A DNA stretch of 64,000 nt from Eleftheria terrae. GTDB taxonomy: Bacteria > Pseudomonadota > Gammaproteobacteria > Burkholderiales > Burkholderiaceae_C. Location: contig NZ_CP106951.1 in NCBI RefSeq assembly GCF_030419005.1, positions 3,224,001 to 3,288,000 on the forward strand, given 5' to 3'. This document shows, piece after piece, positions 45,316-57,155 of this stretch; the first letter of the stretch is position 1, and every line of letters begins with the position of its first letter. A program made the position numbers and the translations under genes. Below the pieces are notes generated by a model that saw only the letters and a program-made list of their open reading frames with translations, had not been told where the DNA came from and searched no databases.

Positions 45316-47613
45316 CTAGGCCGGCTGCAAGGGCAGGCTGCGCCGCCGCTCACCGGTGAGGGCGAACAGCGCGCCCGCCAGCGCCGGCGCCACCGGCGGC
45401 GTGCCGGGCTCGCCCACGCCCGAGGGCGCACGGCTGCTGCGCACCAGGTGGGTCTCGATCACCGGCGTCTCGGCCAGGCCCAGCAGCCGGTAGTCGGGGA
45501 AGTTCTGTTGCTTCACCGCGCCCTGCTCGATGTCGATGCGGCCGTACAGCGCGGCGCTTAGGCCGAAGATCACGGCGCTTTCCATCTGCTGCGCGACGAT
45601 GTTCGGGTTGACCACAGTGCCGCAGTCCATCGCGCAGATGACGCGGTGCACGCGGATGCGCCCCTGCTCCAGCGACGCCTCGACCACCTGCGCGACGATG
45701 GAGCCGAAGCTCTCGTGCAGCGCCACGCCGCGGCCGCGCCCGGGCGCCGCGGGCTGGCTCCAGCCGGCCTTCTCGGCGGCCAGCCGCAGCACCGCCTGGT
45801 GGCGCGGCCGCTGCGCCAGCAGCGCCAGGCGGAAGGCCACCGGGTCCTGCCCTGCGGCATGCGCCAGCTCGTCGATGAAGGCCTCGCTGAAGAAGGCATT
45901 GTGCGAATGGCCGACCGAGCGCCAGTAGCCCACCGGCACACCACTGTGCGTGGCCGCATGGGCCATGCGCTGGTGTGGCACGCCGTAGGGCAGGTCGAAC
46001 AGCCCCTCGGCGGTGGTCTTGTCCGGCGCGTCGAGCGGGCCGGCCAGCGCCGGCAGGCCACGTTCGATCCAGCGCGGCGTGATGGCGTCGCCGGCGCTGG
46101 CGATCTGCAGCGACAGCGGCAGGCCGCCCGCATCGAGTGCGGCGCGCATCACGGCCACCGCCGCCGGGCGGTAGAAGTCGTGCCGCAGGTCCTCCTCGCG
46201 CGACCACACCAGCTGCACCGGGCGGCCCCCCAGCTCCATCGCCACCCGCACCGCCTGCGCCACGTAGTCGACGTCGAGCCGGCGGCCGAAGCCACCGCCC
46301 AGCAGCCGCACATGCACGGTCACCGCGTCGGCATCGACGCCTGCCACCCGGGCTGCCACGTCGCGGGCCAGCGTGGGCACCTGGGTGGAGACCCACACCT
46401 CCACCTTGCCGCCGCGCACCTGCGCCGTGCAGTTGATCGGCTCCATCGTGGCATGCGCCAGGTAGGGGGCCCGGTACACCTGCTCGACATGGCGGGCGGC
46501 ACCGGCGTCGGCCTGCGCCGGATCGCCGAGTTCGTAGAAAGCAAACCCGGCGCGCTCGCGCAGTGCACGGCGGGCCTCGGCTTCCAGCTCGCGCTCGATC
46601 TGGCGGCTGTCGAGCCGGCCGCGTTGCGGATCGTGTGGCGGCGCCTGCCAGTCGATGCGCATGGCCAGCGCCGCCTGCTGGGCATGCCAGTAGCTCCGGC
46701 CCACCACCGCGACGCCGGCCGTCGAGCCGGCCAGCGGCCCCAGCCGCACCACCCGCTCGATGCCGGGCCGGCGCAAGGCGGCATCCACATCGACGAAACC
46801 ATACGCTCCGCCCAGCATCGGGCACATGCGCACCGCCGCGTACAGCAGGTCCGGCAGGCGCACGTCGATGCCGAACACCGCGCTGCCGTCCACCTTGGCC
46901 GGCACATCGAGGCGAGGCGCCCGCCGGCCGATCAGCTTCCAGGTCTTGGGCGGCTTCAGCCTCACCTCGGACACCGACAGGGCGGCGGCGGGCGCCACCA
47001 GCTGGCCGAAGTGCGCGCTGTCGCCGGAGGCATGGCTGACCACGCCGTCGACCACCCGCAGCTCCGCCACTGGCACCCGCCACAGCAGCGAGGCCGCCCC
47101 CAGCAGCTGGGCCCGCGCGGTGGCGGCCGCCAGGCGCAGCACGTCCCAGGCATCGGCCACGCTGGTGGAGCCGCCGGTGGCGCTCACGCCCAGCTCGCGC
47201 GCCAGCTTGGCGACCAGCCACTCGCCGGTCACGACCAGGCCGCTGCGGTGCCCGTCCTCGCCCTTGTCGGAGGGATGGAACGGCAGGCTCTCGACGAACA
47301 TCGCCACATTGCCGTAGATCGAATCGAAGCCGGCCTGTTCGAGCCGCACCTTGCCCAGCGAGATGTCGAGCTCCTCGGCCACCAGCATCGGCAGCGCGGT
47401 GTGCACGCCCTGCCCCATCTCGCTGCGGTGCATGGCGAGGATGACCTGGCCGTCACGCGCCACCTTGATCCAGCCGTTGAGTCCCACCTGGCCCTGCTCC
47501 ACCGGCAGCGTGTGGCGGTCGCCGGCACGGCTGCGCGGCGGCAGCAGGCCCCAGCCGACCACCAGCGCGCCACCGGCCGCGGTGGCACTGAGCAGGAAGC
47601 TGCGCCGCTTCAT
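45316..47613 (-). CDS. Isoquinoline 1-oxidoreductase-like molybdopterin subunit (IorB type)
   Basis: This 765-residue large subunit of the xanthine-oxidase superfamily, IorB/aldehyde-dehydrogenase group, binds the molybdenum cofactor and hydroxylates aldehydes or N-heterocycles. It has a twin-arginine signal ([15 protein letters not shown]), so it is exported folded with cofactor. Visible family blocks are [39 protein letters not shown] and [19 protein letters not shown] near the C-terminus, which contains the catalytic Glu. The ATG overlaps the stop of the iron-sulphur subunit (ATGA). The substrate is unknown, and no cytochrome c subunit is adjacent. Confidence 0.9.
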   Translation of the reverse strand: MKRRSFLLSATAAGGALVVGWGLLPPRSRAGDRHTLPVEQGQVGLNGWIKVARDGQVILAMHRSEMGQGVHTALPMLVAEELDISLGKVRLEQAGFDSIYGNVAMFVESLPFHPSDKGEDGHRSGLVVTGEWLVAKLARELGVSATGGSTSVADAWDVLRLAAATARAQLLGAASLLWRVPVAELRVVDGVVSHASGDSAHFGQLVAPAAALSVSEVRLKPPKTWKLIGRRAPRLDVPAKVDGSAVFGIDVRLPDLLYAAVRMCPMLGGAYGFVDVDAALRRPGIERVVRLGPLAGSTAGVAVVGRSYWHAQQAALAMRIDWQAPPHDPQRGRLDSRQIERELEAEARRALRERAGFAFYELGDPAQADAGAARHVEQVYRAPYLAHATMEPINCTAQVRGGKVEVWVSTQVPTLARDVAARVAGVDADAVTVHVRLLGGGFGRRLDVDYVAQAVRVAMELGGRPVQLVWSREEDLRHDFYRPAAVAVMRAALDAGGLPLSLQIASAGDAITPRWIERGLPALAGPLDAPDKTTAEGLFDLPYGVPHQRMAHAATHSGVPVGYWRSVGHSHNAFFSEAFIDELAHAAGQDPVAFRLALLAQRPRHQAVLRLAAEKAGWSQPAAPGRGRGVALHESFGSIVAQVVEASLEQGRIRVHRVICAMDCGTVVNPNIVAQQMESAVIFGLSAALYGRIDIEQGAVKQQNFPDYRLLGLAETPVIETHLVRSSRAPSGVGEPGTPPVAPALAGALFALTGERRRSLPLQPA

Positions 47614-48110
47614 TCGGACCTCGCGGCCAGGCCGGGCCGCCGGTGCGTGCCGTTCAGCTCGCGTGCGGCCGCGTGGATCGCCTGGCGCACCCGGGGGTAG
47701 GTGCCACAGCGGCAGAGGTTGGTGATGGCCGCGTCGATCTGTGCGTCGCTCGGGTCGGGCTGCTGCTGCAGCAGCGCCGCGGCGGCCATCAGCATGCCGG
47801 ACTGGCAGTAGCCGCATTGCGGCACCTGGTGCTCGATCCAGGCCCGCTGCAGGGCATGCAGGCGGCCGTCCTGGGCCAGCCCTTCGATGGTCTGGACCTG
47901 CCGCCCGGCCACCGCGGACAGCGGCGTCATGCAGCTGCGCACCGCCTCGCCGTCGAGCCGCACCGTGCAGGCGCCGCAGGCGGCGACGCCGCAGCCGAAC
48001 TTGGTGCCGGTCATCTGCAGCACGTCGCGCAACACCCACAGCAGGGGCATCGCGGGGTCGACCGTGTCGTCCCGCAGTTCATGTCGCCGGCCGTTGATGT
48101 CGAGTTCCAT
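47610..48110 (-). CDS. [2Fe-2S] subunit of the isoquinoline-oxidoreductase-like enzyme (IorA type)
   Basis: This 166-residue electron-transfer subunit carries two [2Fe-2S] clusters. The plant-ferredoxin-type cluster uses the cysteines of [13 protein letters not shown] and RSCMTP. The C-terminal helical domain binds the second cluster through QCGYCQSGM and [15 protein letters not shown]. Its stop overlaps the start of the large-subunit gene. The ATG at 48110 starts the conserved [12 protein letters not shown]. It is divergent from the second response regulator gene. Confidence 0.94.
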   Translation of the reverse strand: MELDINGRRHELRDDTVDPAMPLLWVLRDVLQMTGTKFGCGVAACGACTVRLDGEAVRSCMTPLSAVAGRQVQTIEGLAQDGRLHALQRAWIEHQVPQCGYCQSGMLMAAAALLQQQPDPSDAQIDAAITNLCRCGTYPRVRQAIHAAARELNGTHRRPGLAARSE

Positions 48111-48319
48111 TCCAGAGTCTCTCCCCAGGTCCGCCAAGGGTGGCGATCGATTGTCGCCTCAGGCCGGCGGCTGCGGTGTGATGCCGGCGCCACGCGTGCG
48201 CCATCCGCCACGGCCGGGCCTGGACATTTTCGCCAGTCAGTGCTTGCTTGTCCGCGGGGCGCGCCGCGGCGGCCGGCATTGTCCCTTCAACAAGGGACCG
48301 GCGGCGCCCGGCCTGCGCC

Positions 48320-48325
48320 TACACT
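48320..48325 (+). promoter_or_regulatory. -10-like box directly before the second response regulator
   Basis: TACACT ends 7 bases before the ATG at 48333, with no ribosome site between. The start of transcription would fall on or next to the A of the start codon, implying a leaderless message. Confidence 0.45.
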
Positions 48326-48332
48326 GCCGGGC

Positions 48333-48986
48333 ATGTGGCAACTCTCCGTGGCGGTCGTCGAGGACGATCCCAAGTTCCGTCAGGCCTTCGCGCAGGCGAT
48401 CGAGTCGGCCCCCGACCTGAAGCTGGCCGGGGCGGCCGCCGACGGCAGCGCCGGCCTGGCCTTGCTGAAAACCACCCGCCCGGACGTGCTGCTGGTCGAC
48501 CTGGGGCTGCCGGACATCGGCGGCATCGAGCTGATCCGCTACTGCGCGGCGCAGCTGCCGGAATGCGACGTGATGGTGGTGACGGTGTTCGGCGACGAGC
48601 ACCACGTGGTCGGCTCGCTGGAGGCCGGTGCCACCGGCTACCTGCTGAAGGACACCCTGCCGGAGGACATTGCGGAGCAGATCCGCACCCTGCATGCCGG
48701 CGGCAGCCCCATCAGCCCGGTGATCGCGCGGCAGCTGCTGACGCGGCTGGCGCCGGCGGCCAGCCAGGCACCGCCGGCCGAGGGCGCGCCGGTGCTGTCC
48801 GAGCGCGAGCTGGCGGTGCTGACCCTGGCCACCAAAGGCTTCACCTATGAAGAGATTGCCCAAATGATGAGCGTCTCCAAGCACACGGTGATGACCTATG
48901 TGAAGCGCAGCTACCGCAAGCTGCAGGTGAATTCGAAGTCCGAAGCGGTGTATGAAGCTCGCAAGCTGGGCCTGTTGCGCGACTAG
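48333..48986 (+). CDS. NarL-type response regulator, second RR/7TM-kinase pair
   Basis: This 217-residue regulator has a receiver domain with EDD, phospho-acceptor Asp56 in LLVDLGLPDIGG, and the lysine in GYLLKDTLPED. A LuxR-type helix-turn-helix follows (LSERELAVLTLATKGFTYEE, then ISVSKHTV-like MSVSKHTVMTYVKR). Overall it matches the regulator at 36546 in length and layout and is probably a paralogue. Its last 35 bases overlap the kinase gene. Two convergent or divergent neighbours give no target. Confidence 0.92.
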   Translation: MWQLSVAVVEDDPKFRQAFAQAIESAPDLKLAGAAADGSAGLALLKTTRPDVLLVDLGLPDIGGIELIRYCAAQLPECDVMVVTVFGDEHHVVGSLEAGATGYLLKDTLPEDIAEQIRTLHAGGSPISPVIARQLLTRLAPAASQAPPAEGAPVLSERELAVLTLATKGFTYEEIAQMMSVSKHTVMTYVKRSYRKLQVNSKSEAVYEARKLGLLRD

Positions 48987-50868
48987 TCTGCTGGCCGGCC
49001 TGCTGCTGAGTGTGCTCCTTCCCGCCTGGGCCGCCGTGCCGGGCGGCGAGGTGGCGGTGCAGCATTTCACGTCGGCCGAGCGCCAGGTGGTGCCCATCGG
49101 CCCCAGCCTGCCCGAGCCCGGCGTGCTGCGGCCCGACCTCTCCGAGCCCGGCTGGAGCCAGGTGGCCCTGCCGCTGGCGACGCCACGCGGGCCGGTCACG
49201 CCCGGCCTGCAGGACCAGCCCTGGGCCATGCACTGGTACCACCTGCGCTATGTGCTGCCGCCCAGCGGCGCCTCGCCGCCGCTGGCCGTCTATGGCGCCC
49301 GGGTGCTGGGCGGGCCGGTGGAAGTGCATGTCAACGGCCGGCTGCTGCTGGCCAACCGACGCCAGTGGACCTCGCAGTGGAACCGCCCGCTGTTCGTGCC
49401 CATTCCCCACGACGCGGTCTTCACCAGCCCGGGCATCGACGTGGTGGTGGACGTGGTCGTCGGCGTGCCGGTGCGTGCCGGCATGACGCACGCGCTGTCG
49501 ACCCTCTGGGTGGGCCCGGCCGACGAGATCCGCGCCATGGCCGACCGCCGCCTGTTGCTGCACATCACCGGCCCGCAGGTGACCACGCTGACCATCCTGG
49601 TGCTCGGCGTGTTCTCCTTCGGCTTCTGGTGGCGCCGGCGCAGCGAATCGGCCTACCTGCTGTTTGCGCTGGCCTCGGCCGCCTGGTGGCTGCGCAACCT
49701 GCACTACCACATCGACCTGCCGCCACCCGGCGTGCTGCACGACTGGTTCTGGTGGGCCACCCATGCCTCGATGGGCTGGGTGATGGTGCTGACCTACCTG
49801 TTTGCCTTCCGCTTCCACCACCGCCGCTATCGCGGCGTGGAGGCGCTGCTGACCGGCGTCACGGTGCTGACCGGGCTGCTGACGCTGCCGCTGGTACCGG
49901 GCGATGCCCTGGTGTTGCAGCACACCCTGAACGCGGCGGTCTCGATCTTCGTGACGGCCTTCATCACCTGGGTGGCAGTGCGCCACGGCAGCCACGAGCT
50001 GAGGGTGTTGACGGCGGCACTGTGGATCTGCATTGCGCTGGGCGTGCACGACATCCTGCTGCTGAGCCAGCACATCACGCCGGAGAGCGCCTACCTGCTG
50101 CCCTACGCCACGCTGCTGGTGTTCGGCGCCTTCCTGTATGCGGTGCTGCGCCGCTACAGCGGTGCCATCGCCGAGGTGGAGCAGATCAACGCCTCGCTGG
50201 AACAGCGCCTGGCCGAGCGCACCGCGGAGCTGGAGGACAACCACCGCCGGCTGCGCGCGGTGGAGCGCGAGCAGGCCCTGCTGCTGGAGCGCCAGCGCCT
50301 GATGCGCGACATGCACGACGGCATGGGCTCGGCCCTCATGTCCTCGCTGGTGCTGGTGGAGCAGGGCAAGCTGGATTTGCCGTCGGTGGCCCAGGTGCTG
50401 CGCGAATGCGTCGACGACCTGCGGCTGGTGATCGATTCGCTGGAGCCCATCGGCCACGACCTGGTGACGCTGCTGGCCACCCTGCGCTACCGCCTCGGCA
50501 AGCGGCTGGAGGCAGCCGGGCTGCAGCTGGAATGGCAGGTCGACGACCTGCCGCCGCTGCCCTGGCTGGACCCGACCGCCGCACTGCAGGTGCTGCGCAT
50601 CGTGCAGGAGGCCCTGACCAACATCCTCAAGCATGCCCGGGCCCGCACCGTGCGCATTGCGCTGTGCAAGGCTGGCGAGCATGTCGAGGTGGTGGTGACC
50701 GATGACGGCAACGGCTTCGACGTGGCCACCATGATCACCGGCCGCGAAGGCGGTCGCGGCCTGCGCAACCTGCGCAAGCGGGCCCAGGGGCTGGGGGGCG
50801 ACGTCGACTTCAGCTCGCAGCCCGGCTGCACCCGCGTGACGCTGCGGCTGCCGGTGCTGCGCGACTGA
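48952..50868 (+). CDS. 7TM-type sensor histidine kinase, second pair
   Basis: This 638-residue kinase has the same layout as the one at 37174: signal-like segment (CCATSLLAGLLLSVLLPAWA), periplasmic beta-rich domain (about 40-195, with VYGARVLGGPVEVHVNGRLL), about seven membrane helices (200-405), coiled coil, HisKA_3 with His455 in RDMHDGMGS, and HATPase (VQEALTNILKHARA, GRGLRNLRKRAQGLG). The ATG at 48952 lies inside the regulator gene (35-base overlap); a later GTG could start it without overlap but would remove most of the signal segment. It likely phosphorylates the overlapping regulator. Confidence 0.9.
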   Translation: MKLASWACCATSLLAGLLLSVLLPAWAAVPGGEVAVQHFTSAERQVVPIGPSLPEPGVLRPDLSEPGWSQVALPLATPRGPVTPGLQDQPWAMHWYHLRYVLPPSGASPPLAVYGARVLGGPVEVHVNGRLLLANRRQWTSQWNRPLFVPIPHDAVFTSPGIDVVVDVVVGVPVRAGMTHALSTLWVGPADEIRAMADRRLLLHITGPQVTTLTILVLGVFSFGFWWRRRSESAYLLFALASAAWWLRNLHYHIDLPPPGVLHDWFWWATHASMGWVMVLTYLFAFRFHHRRYRGVEALLTGVTVLTGLLTLPLVPGDALVLQHTLNAAVSIFVTAFITWVAVRHGSHELRVLTAALWICIALGVHDILLLSQHITPESAYLLPYATLLVFGAFLYAVLRRYSGAIAEVEQINASLEQRLAERTAELEDNHRRLRAVEREQALLLERQRLMRDMHDGMGSALMSSLVLVEQGKLDLPSVAQVLRECVDDLRLVIDSLEPIGHDLVTLLATLRYRLGKRLEAAGLQLEWQVDDLPPLPWLDPTAALQVLRIVQEALTNILKHARARTVRIALCKAGEHVEVVVTDDGNGFDVATMITGREGGRGLRNLRKRAQGLGGDVDFSSQPGCTRVTLRLPVLRD

Positions 50869-50907
50869 GCCCGGCGGGCTGCGCCACCGCGGCATCACGC
50901 GGCCGCC

Positions 50908-52348
50908 TCATGGCGGGGCGGCCGACAGGTCACTGCCTGCGATGTCGACGAAGGTGCGCACCGCCTGCCCGTCGGTGGCCGAGAACTGCTCGGCCCGGGC
51001 GACGACCGCGCGCTGGGTCTCGCGCAGCCGCCATTCGATCTCGCCCAGCACCGCCGTGATCTCGTCCTGGGCGGCCTCGTCCATCGCCTCCAGCAGCTCG
51101 GGCAGGTGCTCGGCCGGCGTGGCGTCGAGCCCGGCGCTGGTGAAGGCCGCGCTGATGCGCTGGCTGCGCTCCATGGCGCGCTTCGGCCAGCTTCCGCATG
51201 CCGGGGCCGGAGTGCGGCAGCTCGGGCAACAGCCGCTCGCGCGCCCGGCGGAAGTCCTCCAGCGCCCCGGCAACCGTCTGCAGGCGCAGGATCAGCTGGG
51301 CCAGGTCGGCCCTCGGTGCCGGCGCGCCGGCCCCCTCGGCGCGCGACTCGCGGGCGGCCGCCGTGACGCGGTCGCGCAGGGCCGGCGCGAACTCGCCGGG
51401 CACCAGCTTCACCGCCACCGCGGCGCGGTCGGCATGGGCGCCGTCGCCGCCCACCAGGCCCATCAGCATCTCGGAGGCCGCCACCAGCTGCCCGGCCAGC
51501 GGAAACGCCTCGCCCTGCACGCCTTGCGGATAGCCGAAGCCGTCCAGTTTTTGATGGTGGTACAGCACCGCCTGTGCCACCTTCGGCCCGGCGCCCGGCA
51601 GTTCCCTGAGCACATGGGCGCCGACGATGGGATGGGTGGCGATGTGCTTCCATTGCTCCGCCGACAGCCCGGCCCGCGGGCTCAGCAGCGCCGGGTCGAG
51701 GTAGAGCTCGCCGACGTCGTGCCTCAGGCCCGCGATCAGCAGGGCGTCGAGCCCGATGCCGGCCGCCGGCAGGTCCATCCACAAGGTCGCGCCGAGCAGG
51801 GCCACCCCCACCGCATGGTCGAGCTTCGCGGGCGACTGCGCAGCGTAGACGGTCAGCAGCGACTCCACCTGGGGCGACAGGCGCAGGTGGCGCATGGCCA
51901 CGCCCAGCTGCCGCGCCGCCGCACTGCCGCAGAAACGCAACAGCAGCGGATGGCGCTCGAGCAGCCGCCCGGCGATGCCGTCGATGTCGCGGGTGGCAAC
52001 GCCGCCGACCACACGCAGCTGGCTTTCCAGCGGCTGCTTCAGCTTGTGCGCCAGCTGGCGCTCACGCACCCGGGCGTCGATGCGGGCGCCCTTGCCGAGC
52101 AGCTTGGTGCCGTTGCTGGAGACGATGTCCTCGCTGGCCTCGATATCGCTCGATTCCGACAAGGCCACCACATGGTCAAGGTAGTGCTCGTTGACCGCGG
52201 CGGACGTTGGCAGGGTGTACCCCTCGCTGGCTGGTGCGCACCCGCGCAGCCCGCGGCCGACGGGCGCTGACGTGCGGTGAGGCAAGGCCCGGCCGCGCCA
52301 CGGCCTGCGGCCCGGGCACGGCCACAGCGTTGCCCCGGCAAGGCGCAT
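50908..52348 (-). pseudogene. HD-GYP domain gene with an apparent frameshift near its 3' end
   Basis: Residues from about 60 onward form an HD-GYP domain, the cyclic-di-GMP phosphodiesterase family: LLIAGLRHDVGELYLDP (HD), THPIVGAHVLRELPGAG, and HHQKLDGFGYPQG (GYP region). After GPGMRKLAEA the frame becomes Arg/Gly/Ala-rich nonsense, whereas the shifted frame continues sensibly as RAMERSQRISAAFTSAGL and then EHLPELLEAMDEAAQDEI to a stop at 50908. One extra base near 51175-51185 explains this. The domain lies upstream of the shift, so some function may remain. The start is unclear: the conserved part begins near VNEHYLDHVVALSES, but no good start codon precedes it closely. Confidence 0.75.
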
Positions 52349-52404
52349 GCCGCCGTGCCGTGCGCGGTGCCGGGGCGGGCCGGTGCTGCAGGGGGCAGCC
52401 TGCG

Positions 52405-53178
52405 CTAGGCCGGGTGGCTTGCGGTGGCCAACGGCGCCCCGTCGACGAAGGCCTTCAGCTCACCCGGCTCGAACGCGACCCAGGCTTCGTTGTCGGTCAG
52501 GGGCTCGGTGACGATCACGGCGACCCGGTCCCGCGGTGTCGTCACCTCGGCGAAATTGACCGTGACGTCCTCGTCCTGCAGGCGGGCCACCGGAAAGGGG
52601 TGCTGGCGCACCAGGTAGTGCAGCCGTGTCGAGCAATGGGCCCACAGCGCATGGCCGTTGCTGAGCATGAAGTTGAAGGTGCCGTGGGCGGCGATCTGCG
52701 GCACCAGCTCCTGCAGCGTCTCGGTCAGTTGCTCGGGCGTCGGCACCATCGCATGGTTCTTGGCCAGCTCCTGCAGGAGCCAGCAGAAGGCCTGTTCGCT
52801 GTCGGTATCGCCCACCGGGCGGAAAGCGGCATGCAGCCGCGGCGCAAAGCCCTTGAGGTCGCCGTTGTGGGCGAACACCCAGTAGCGGCCCCACAGCTCG
52901 CGCACGAAGGGATGGCAGTTCTCCAGCGCCACCCGGCCCTGCGTGGCCTTGCGGATGTGGGCGATGACGTTGGTGCTCTTGATCGGATAGCCGCGCACCA
53001 GCTCGGCCACCGGCGAAGCCAGGGCCCGCTGGTGGTCCACGAACAGCCGCACGCCGGTGCCTTCGAAGAAGGCAATGCCGAAGCCGTCGGCATGCTCCTG
53101 TGAGCGCGTGGCAAAACCCGTGAAGCTGAACACGATGTCGGTCGGTGTATTGCAGTTCATGCCGAGGAGCTGGCACAT
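52405..53178 (-). CDS. YafJ-type class II glutamine amidotransferase
   Basis: This 257-residue protein has the N-terminal nucleophile class II fold. After removal of Met, Cys2 (MCQLLGMNCNTPTD) is the catalytic residue. AHIRKATQGRVALENCHPF and FAHNGDLKGF are family blocks shared with YafJ and glutamine amidotransferases. The physiological acceptor of the ammonia is unknown. The start at 53178 is fixed by the need for Cys2. It stands alone between the HD-GYP gene and the alcohol dehydrogenase gene, all on the minus strand. Confidence 0.94.
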   Translation of the reverse strand: MCQLLGMNCNTPTDIVFSFTGFATRSQEHADGFGIAFFEGTGVRLFVDHQRALASPVAELVRGYPIKSTNVIAHIRKATQGRVALENCHPFVRELWGRYWVFAHNGDLKGFAPRLHAAFRPVGDTDSEQAFCWLLQELAKNHAMVPTPEQLTETLQELVPQIAAHGTFNFMLSNGHALWAHCSTRLHYLVRQHPFPVARLQDEDVTVNFAEVTTPRDRVAVIVTEPLTDNEAWVAFEPGELKAFVDGAPLATASHPA

Positions 53179-53289
53179 GGGGCACCGTCGGGGAAGTCAC
53201 AGGTCAGCCCATCCTAGACGAAGCGCAGCACCCGCCCGCACCACCCGCCGGCAGGCCCCGGCTTTTCCACCGTCGCGCTTCTCAGCCCT

Positions 53290-54441
53290 TCATGCGCTGG
53301 CTCCGTCCAGCAGGGCGGCAAACAGCCCACGGTAGTCGTCCGCCGAAGGCCGGCGCGGCGCGGTGGAGGTGTTGCCGTCGATCACGCTGTGCGCCACCAG
53401 TTCGTCCAGGTGCTGCGGGCCCACGCCCATGGCGGTGAGCGAGCCGGGCAGCCCCAGCTGGCGGTTCAGCGCCTCGAAGAAGGCGGCCAGGTCGGCCCCC
53501 GGCGCCAGGCCCATGGCTCGGCGCAGGCGGTCGTACTTGGCGCCCACATGGCCTTCGTTGAAGCGCAGCACCGCCGGCAGGATCACCGCGTTCAGCGTGC
53601 CGTGGTGCGGGCTGAGCCCGTCCAGCCGGGCCACCGCATGGCTCATCGCATGCACCGCGCCGAGGCCCTTGACGAAGGCCATCGCACCTTCGGTGGAGGC
53701 CATCATCATGTGCCAGCGGGCTTCGCGGTCCTGGCCGTCGGCCACCGCACGCAGCAGGTGGCCCTGGCCGATGGCCCGCTCCAGGCCGTCGAGGCCGACC
53801 GCCTCGGCCGGCGGGTTGACCACCGGCGACAGCACCGCCTCGATGCAGTGGGTGACCGCGTCCATGCCGGTGGCGGCGGTCAGGCCGGGCGGCAGGCCCA
53901 GCGTGAGGTCGGGGTCGCAGATCGCCACCCGCGGCACCAGCAGCTCGCTGACGAAGCTGTGCTTGCGGCCATCGCGGCAGATGATGACAGTGGCCACGCT
54001 CACCTCCGAGCCGGTGCCGGCGGTGGTGGGAATGGCGACGATGGGCGCCACCTCGCGGATGCGCGCCCGCCCCTGCGGCTCGGTCATCGCGTACTGGGTG
54101 AGCGGCGGCGGCAGGCGGGCCAGCAGCGCGACCGCCTTGCCGAGGTCCATCGGCGAGCCGCCGCCGAGGCAGACCACACCGTCGCAGTCCTCCGCCTGGT
54201 AGAGCCGCAGTGCGTCCATCACGGCGTCTTCGGTCGGGTTGGCTGGCACCTCGCTGAACAGCACCCATGGCAGCTCGGCCGGCCAGACGGCCTTGAGCGC
54301 AGCCAGGATGGGGCCACGGGCCAGCGACGGGCCGCTGACCACCAGCGGCCGGCGCATGCCGGCACGCGCCAGCGCCCGGCCGATGCCGGCCAGGGCGCCA
54401 TGGTCGAAGTAGGTGGTGGTGAGGTAGTTGAGGACGGCCAT
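53290..54441 (-). CDS. Iron-containing alcohol dehydrogenase
   Basis: This 383-residue group III dehydrogenase has an N-terminal Rossmann-like domain with the nucleotide motif GGGSPMDLGKAVA, and AIPTTAGTGSEVS. The metal-binding helical domain holds the Asp and His ligands in ATGMDAVTHCIEA, GAVHAMSHAV and LSPHHGTLNAVILP. It probably reduces an aldehyde or oxidises an alcohol using NAD(P). The substrate cannot be named; related proteins act on 4-hydroxybutyrate, maleylacetate or short alcohols. It begins 115 bases after the end of aceB on the same strand. Confidence 0.93.
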   Translation of the reverse strand: MAVLNYLTTTYFDHGALAGIGRALARAGMRRPLVVSGPSLARGPILAALKAVWPAELPWVLFSEVPANPTEDAVMDALRLYQAEDCDGVVCLGGGSPMDLGKAVALLARLPPPLTQYAMTEPQGRARIREVAPIVAIPTTAGTGSEVSVATVIICRDGRKHSFVSELLVPRVAICDPDLTLGLPPGLTAATGMDAVTHCIEAVLSPVVNPPAEAVGLDGLERAIGQGHLLRAVADGQDREARWHMMMASTEGAMAFVKGLGAVHAMSHAVARLDGLSPHHGTLNAVILPAVLRFNEGHVGAKYDRLRRAMGLAPGADLAAFFEALNRQLGLPGSLTAMGVGPQHLDELVAHSVIDGNTSTAPRRPSADDYRGLFAALLDGASA

Positions 54442-54556
54442 GCGGACTCCGCGCGACAGGGTCGCTGAAAGGAGCCGCCACCGTAGCGCAGGCCGCCCGC
54501 CCGCGCTTTCGCGCAGGTGACACCGCCGCCCGCCACGCGGGCGACGGCCCGCCGGC

Positions 54557-56137
<1,581 letters not shown>

Positions 56138-56214
56138 GGTCAGCTCCTAGAACGATAGGTCGGGAAACGATGAATGGTCTGCCGGGGCCAGGCGGCAAGC
56201 GGGCCGGCCGGGCG

Positions 56215-56937
56215 TCATGCCCGCGCCCCCTCGCCACCCAGCAGCGCCAGCACCTCGTGGAGGTTGCGGCCCTCACGCGTCGGGCGCACGCCCAGCTCCT
56301 CGGCCGGCAGGCCGAGGCGGTTGAGCCAGAAGGTGGTGAAGCCGAACCAGGTGGCGCCCACCGCGTCCCAGCCGTTGCCGGACACGAAGAGCACCTGGCG
56401 GGCCGTCAGCTCCGGGCGCTGGCGCTGCAAGGTCTGCAGGCCGAGCGCATAGACGCGCGGATCGGGCTTGAAGCAGCGCAGCGGCTCGACGCTGACCACC
56501 GCCTCCAGCAGGCCCTGCAGGCCGGCGCTGCGCACCGCGATCTCCAGCATGGCGGGGTCGCCGTTGCTCAGGATGCCGGTGGGCACGCCGCGCGCCTTCA
56601 GTGCCTGCAGCACCTCCCGGTTCTCGGGATAGGCGCTGAGGTGGCGGTACTGGTTCATCAGCCGCTCTTCCCGCTCGGCGGTGAGCGACAGGCCGAGCCG
56701 CCGGCTGCTGTAGCGCAACGCGTCGCGCGTCAGCTCCCAGAAGGGCCGGTAGCGGCGCCCGCCGGGGTCGGCCATGCTGACCAGGCGGGTGTACTCGATC
56801 TGCTTGTCACGCCATGCGGTGGCCAGCGCCTCGCCCTGGCCCGGGTAGAGCTGCTCGGCCAGCAGCCCGACGCTGTACACGTCGAACAGCGTGCCATAGG
56901 CATCGAACAAGACCGCATGGAGCACGGGCAGCTTCAT
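56215..56937 (-). CDS. Haloacid dehalogenase, type II
   Basis: This 240-residue HAD-superfamily hydrolase has the nucleophile Asp12 in LFDAYGTLFDV, an arginine-containing RRYRPFWELTRDAL, SNGDP (motif II), the lysine in LRCFKPDPRVY and the motif III block VSGNGWDAVGATWFGFTTFW. These are the active-site features of L-2-haloacid dehalogenases, which hydrolyse 2-halocarboxylates to 2-hydroxyacids. In many genomes the same sequence class has no known haloacid role, so the physiological substrate is open. It precedes aceB by 77 bases and probably shares its transcript. Confidence 0.92.
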   Translation of the reverse strand: MKLPVLHAVLFDAYGTLFDVYSVGLLAEQLYPGQGEALATAWRDKQIEYTRLVSMADPGGRRYRPFWELTRDALRYSSRRLGLSLTAEREERLMNQYRHLSAYPENREVLQALKARGVPTGILSNGDPAMLEIAVRSAGLQGLLEAVVSVEPLRCFKPDPRVYALGLQTLQRQRPELTARQVLFVSGNGWDAVGATWFGFTTFWLNRLGLPAEELGVRPTREGRNLHEVLALLGGEGARA

Positions 56938-56955
56938 GCCGTCACTTTATTCGGA

Positions 56956-56982
56956 ACTTGTGAAGTGATTACAAGTGCACTT
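56956..56982. promoter_or_regulatory. Dyads in the LysR/haloacid dehalogenase divergent region
   Basis: ACTTGT (56956-56961) and ACAAGT (56971-56976) form a dyad with 9 bases between, partly overlapping the palindrome AAGTGCACTT (56973-56982). The region is AT-rich compared with its surroundings and lies between divergent genes, as expected for a LysR binding site. No binding evidence is available. Confidence 0.45.
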
Positions 56983-57155
56983 TGCGTTTTATCTTTGACT
57001 GAAAACGATGCAATCGCCACCACCCCCATGCCGCTTCCAGAGAGAGGAGCGGCTGTATTACTGACCCTGGCGATCGACAAGGGGCGGATCCTCGGTTGAT
57101 TTTTTACTTTTCGGCGGATAGTCTGGCGCCGGTTGTGCATTACGCACGGACAGGC

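Noticed and set aside
50895-51782. 295-codon frame over the HD-GYP 3' end
   Set aside because: It lacks family features and is Arg/Gly/Ala-rich; only the 50908-51190 frame continues the HD-GYP protein sensibly.
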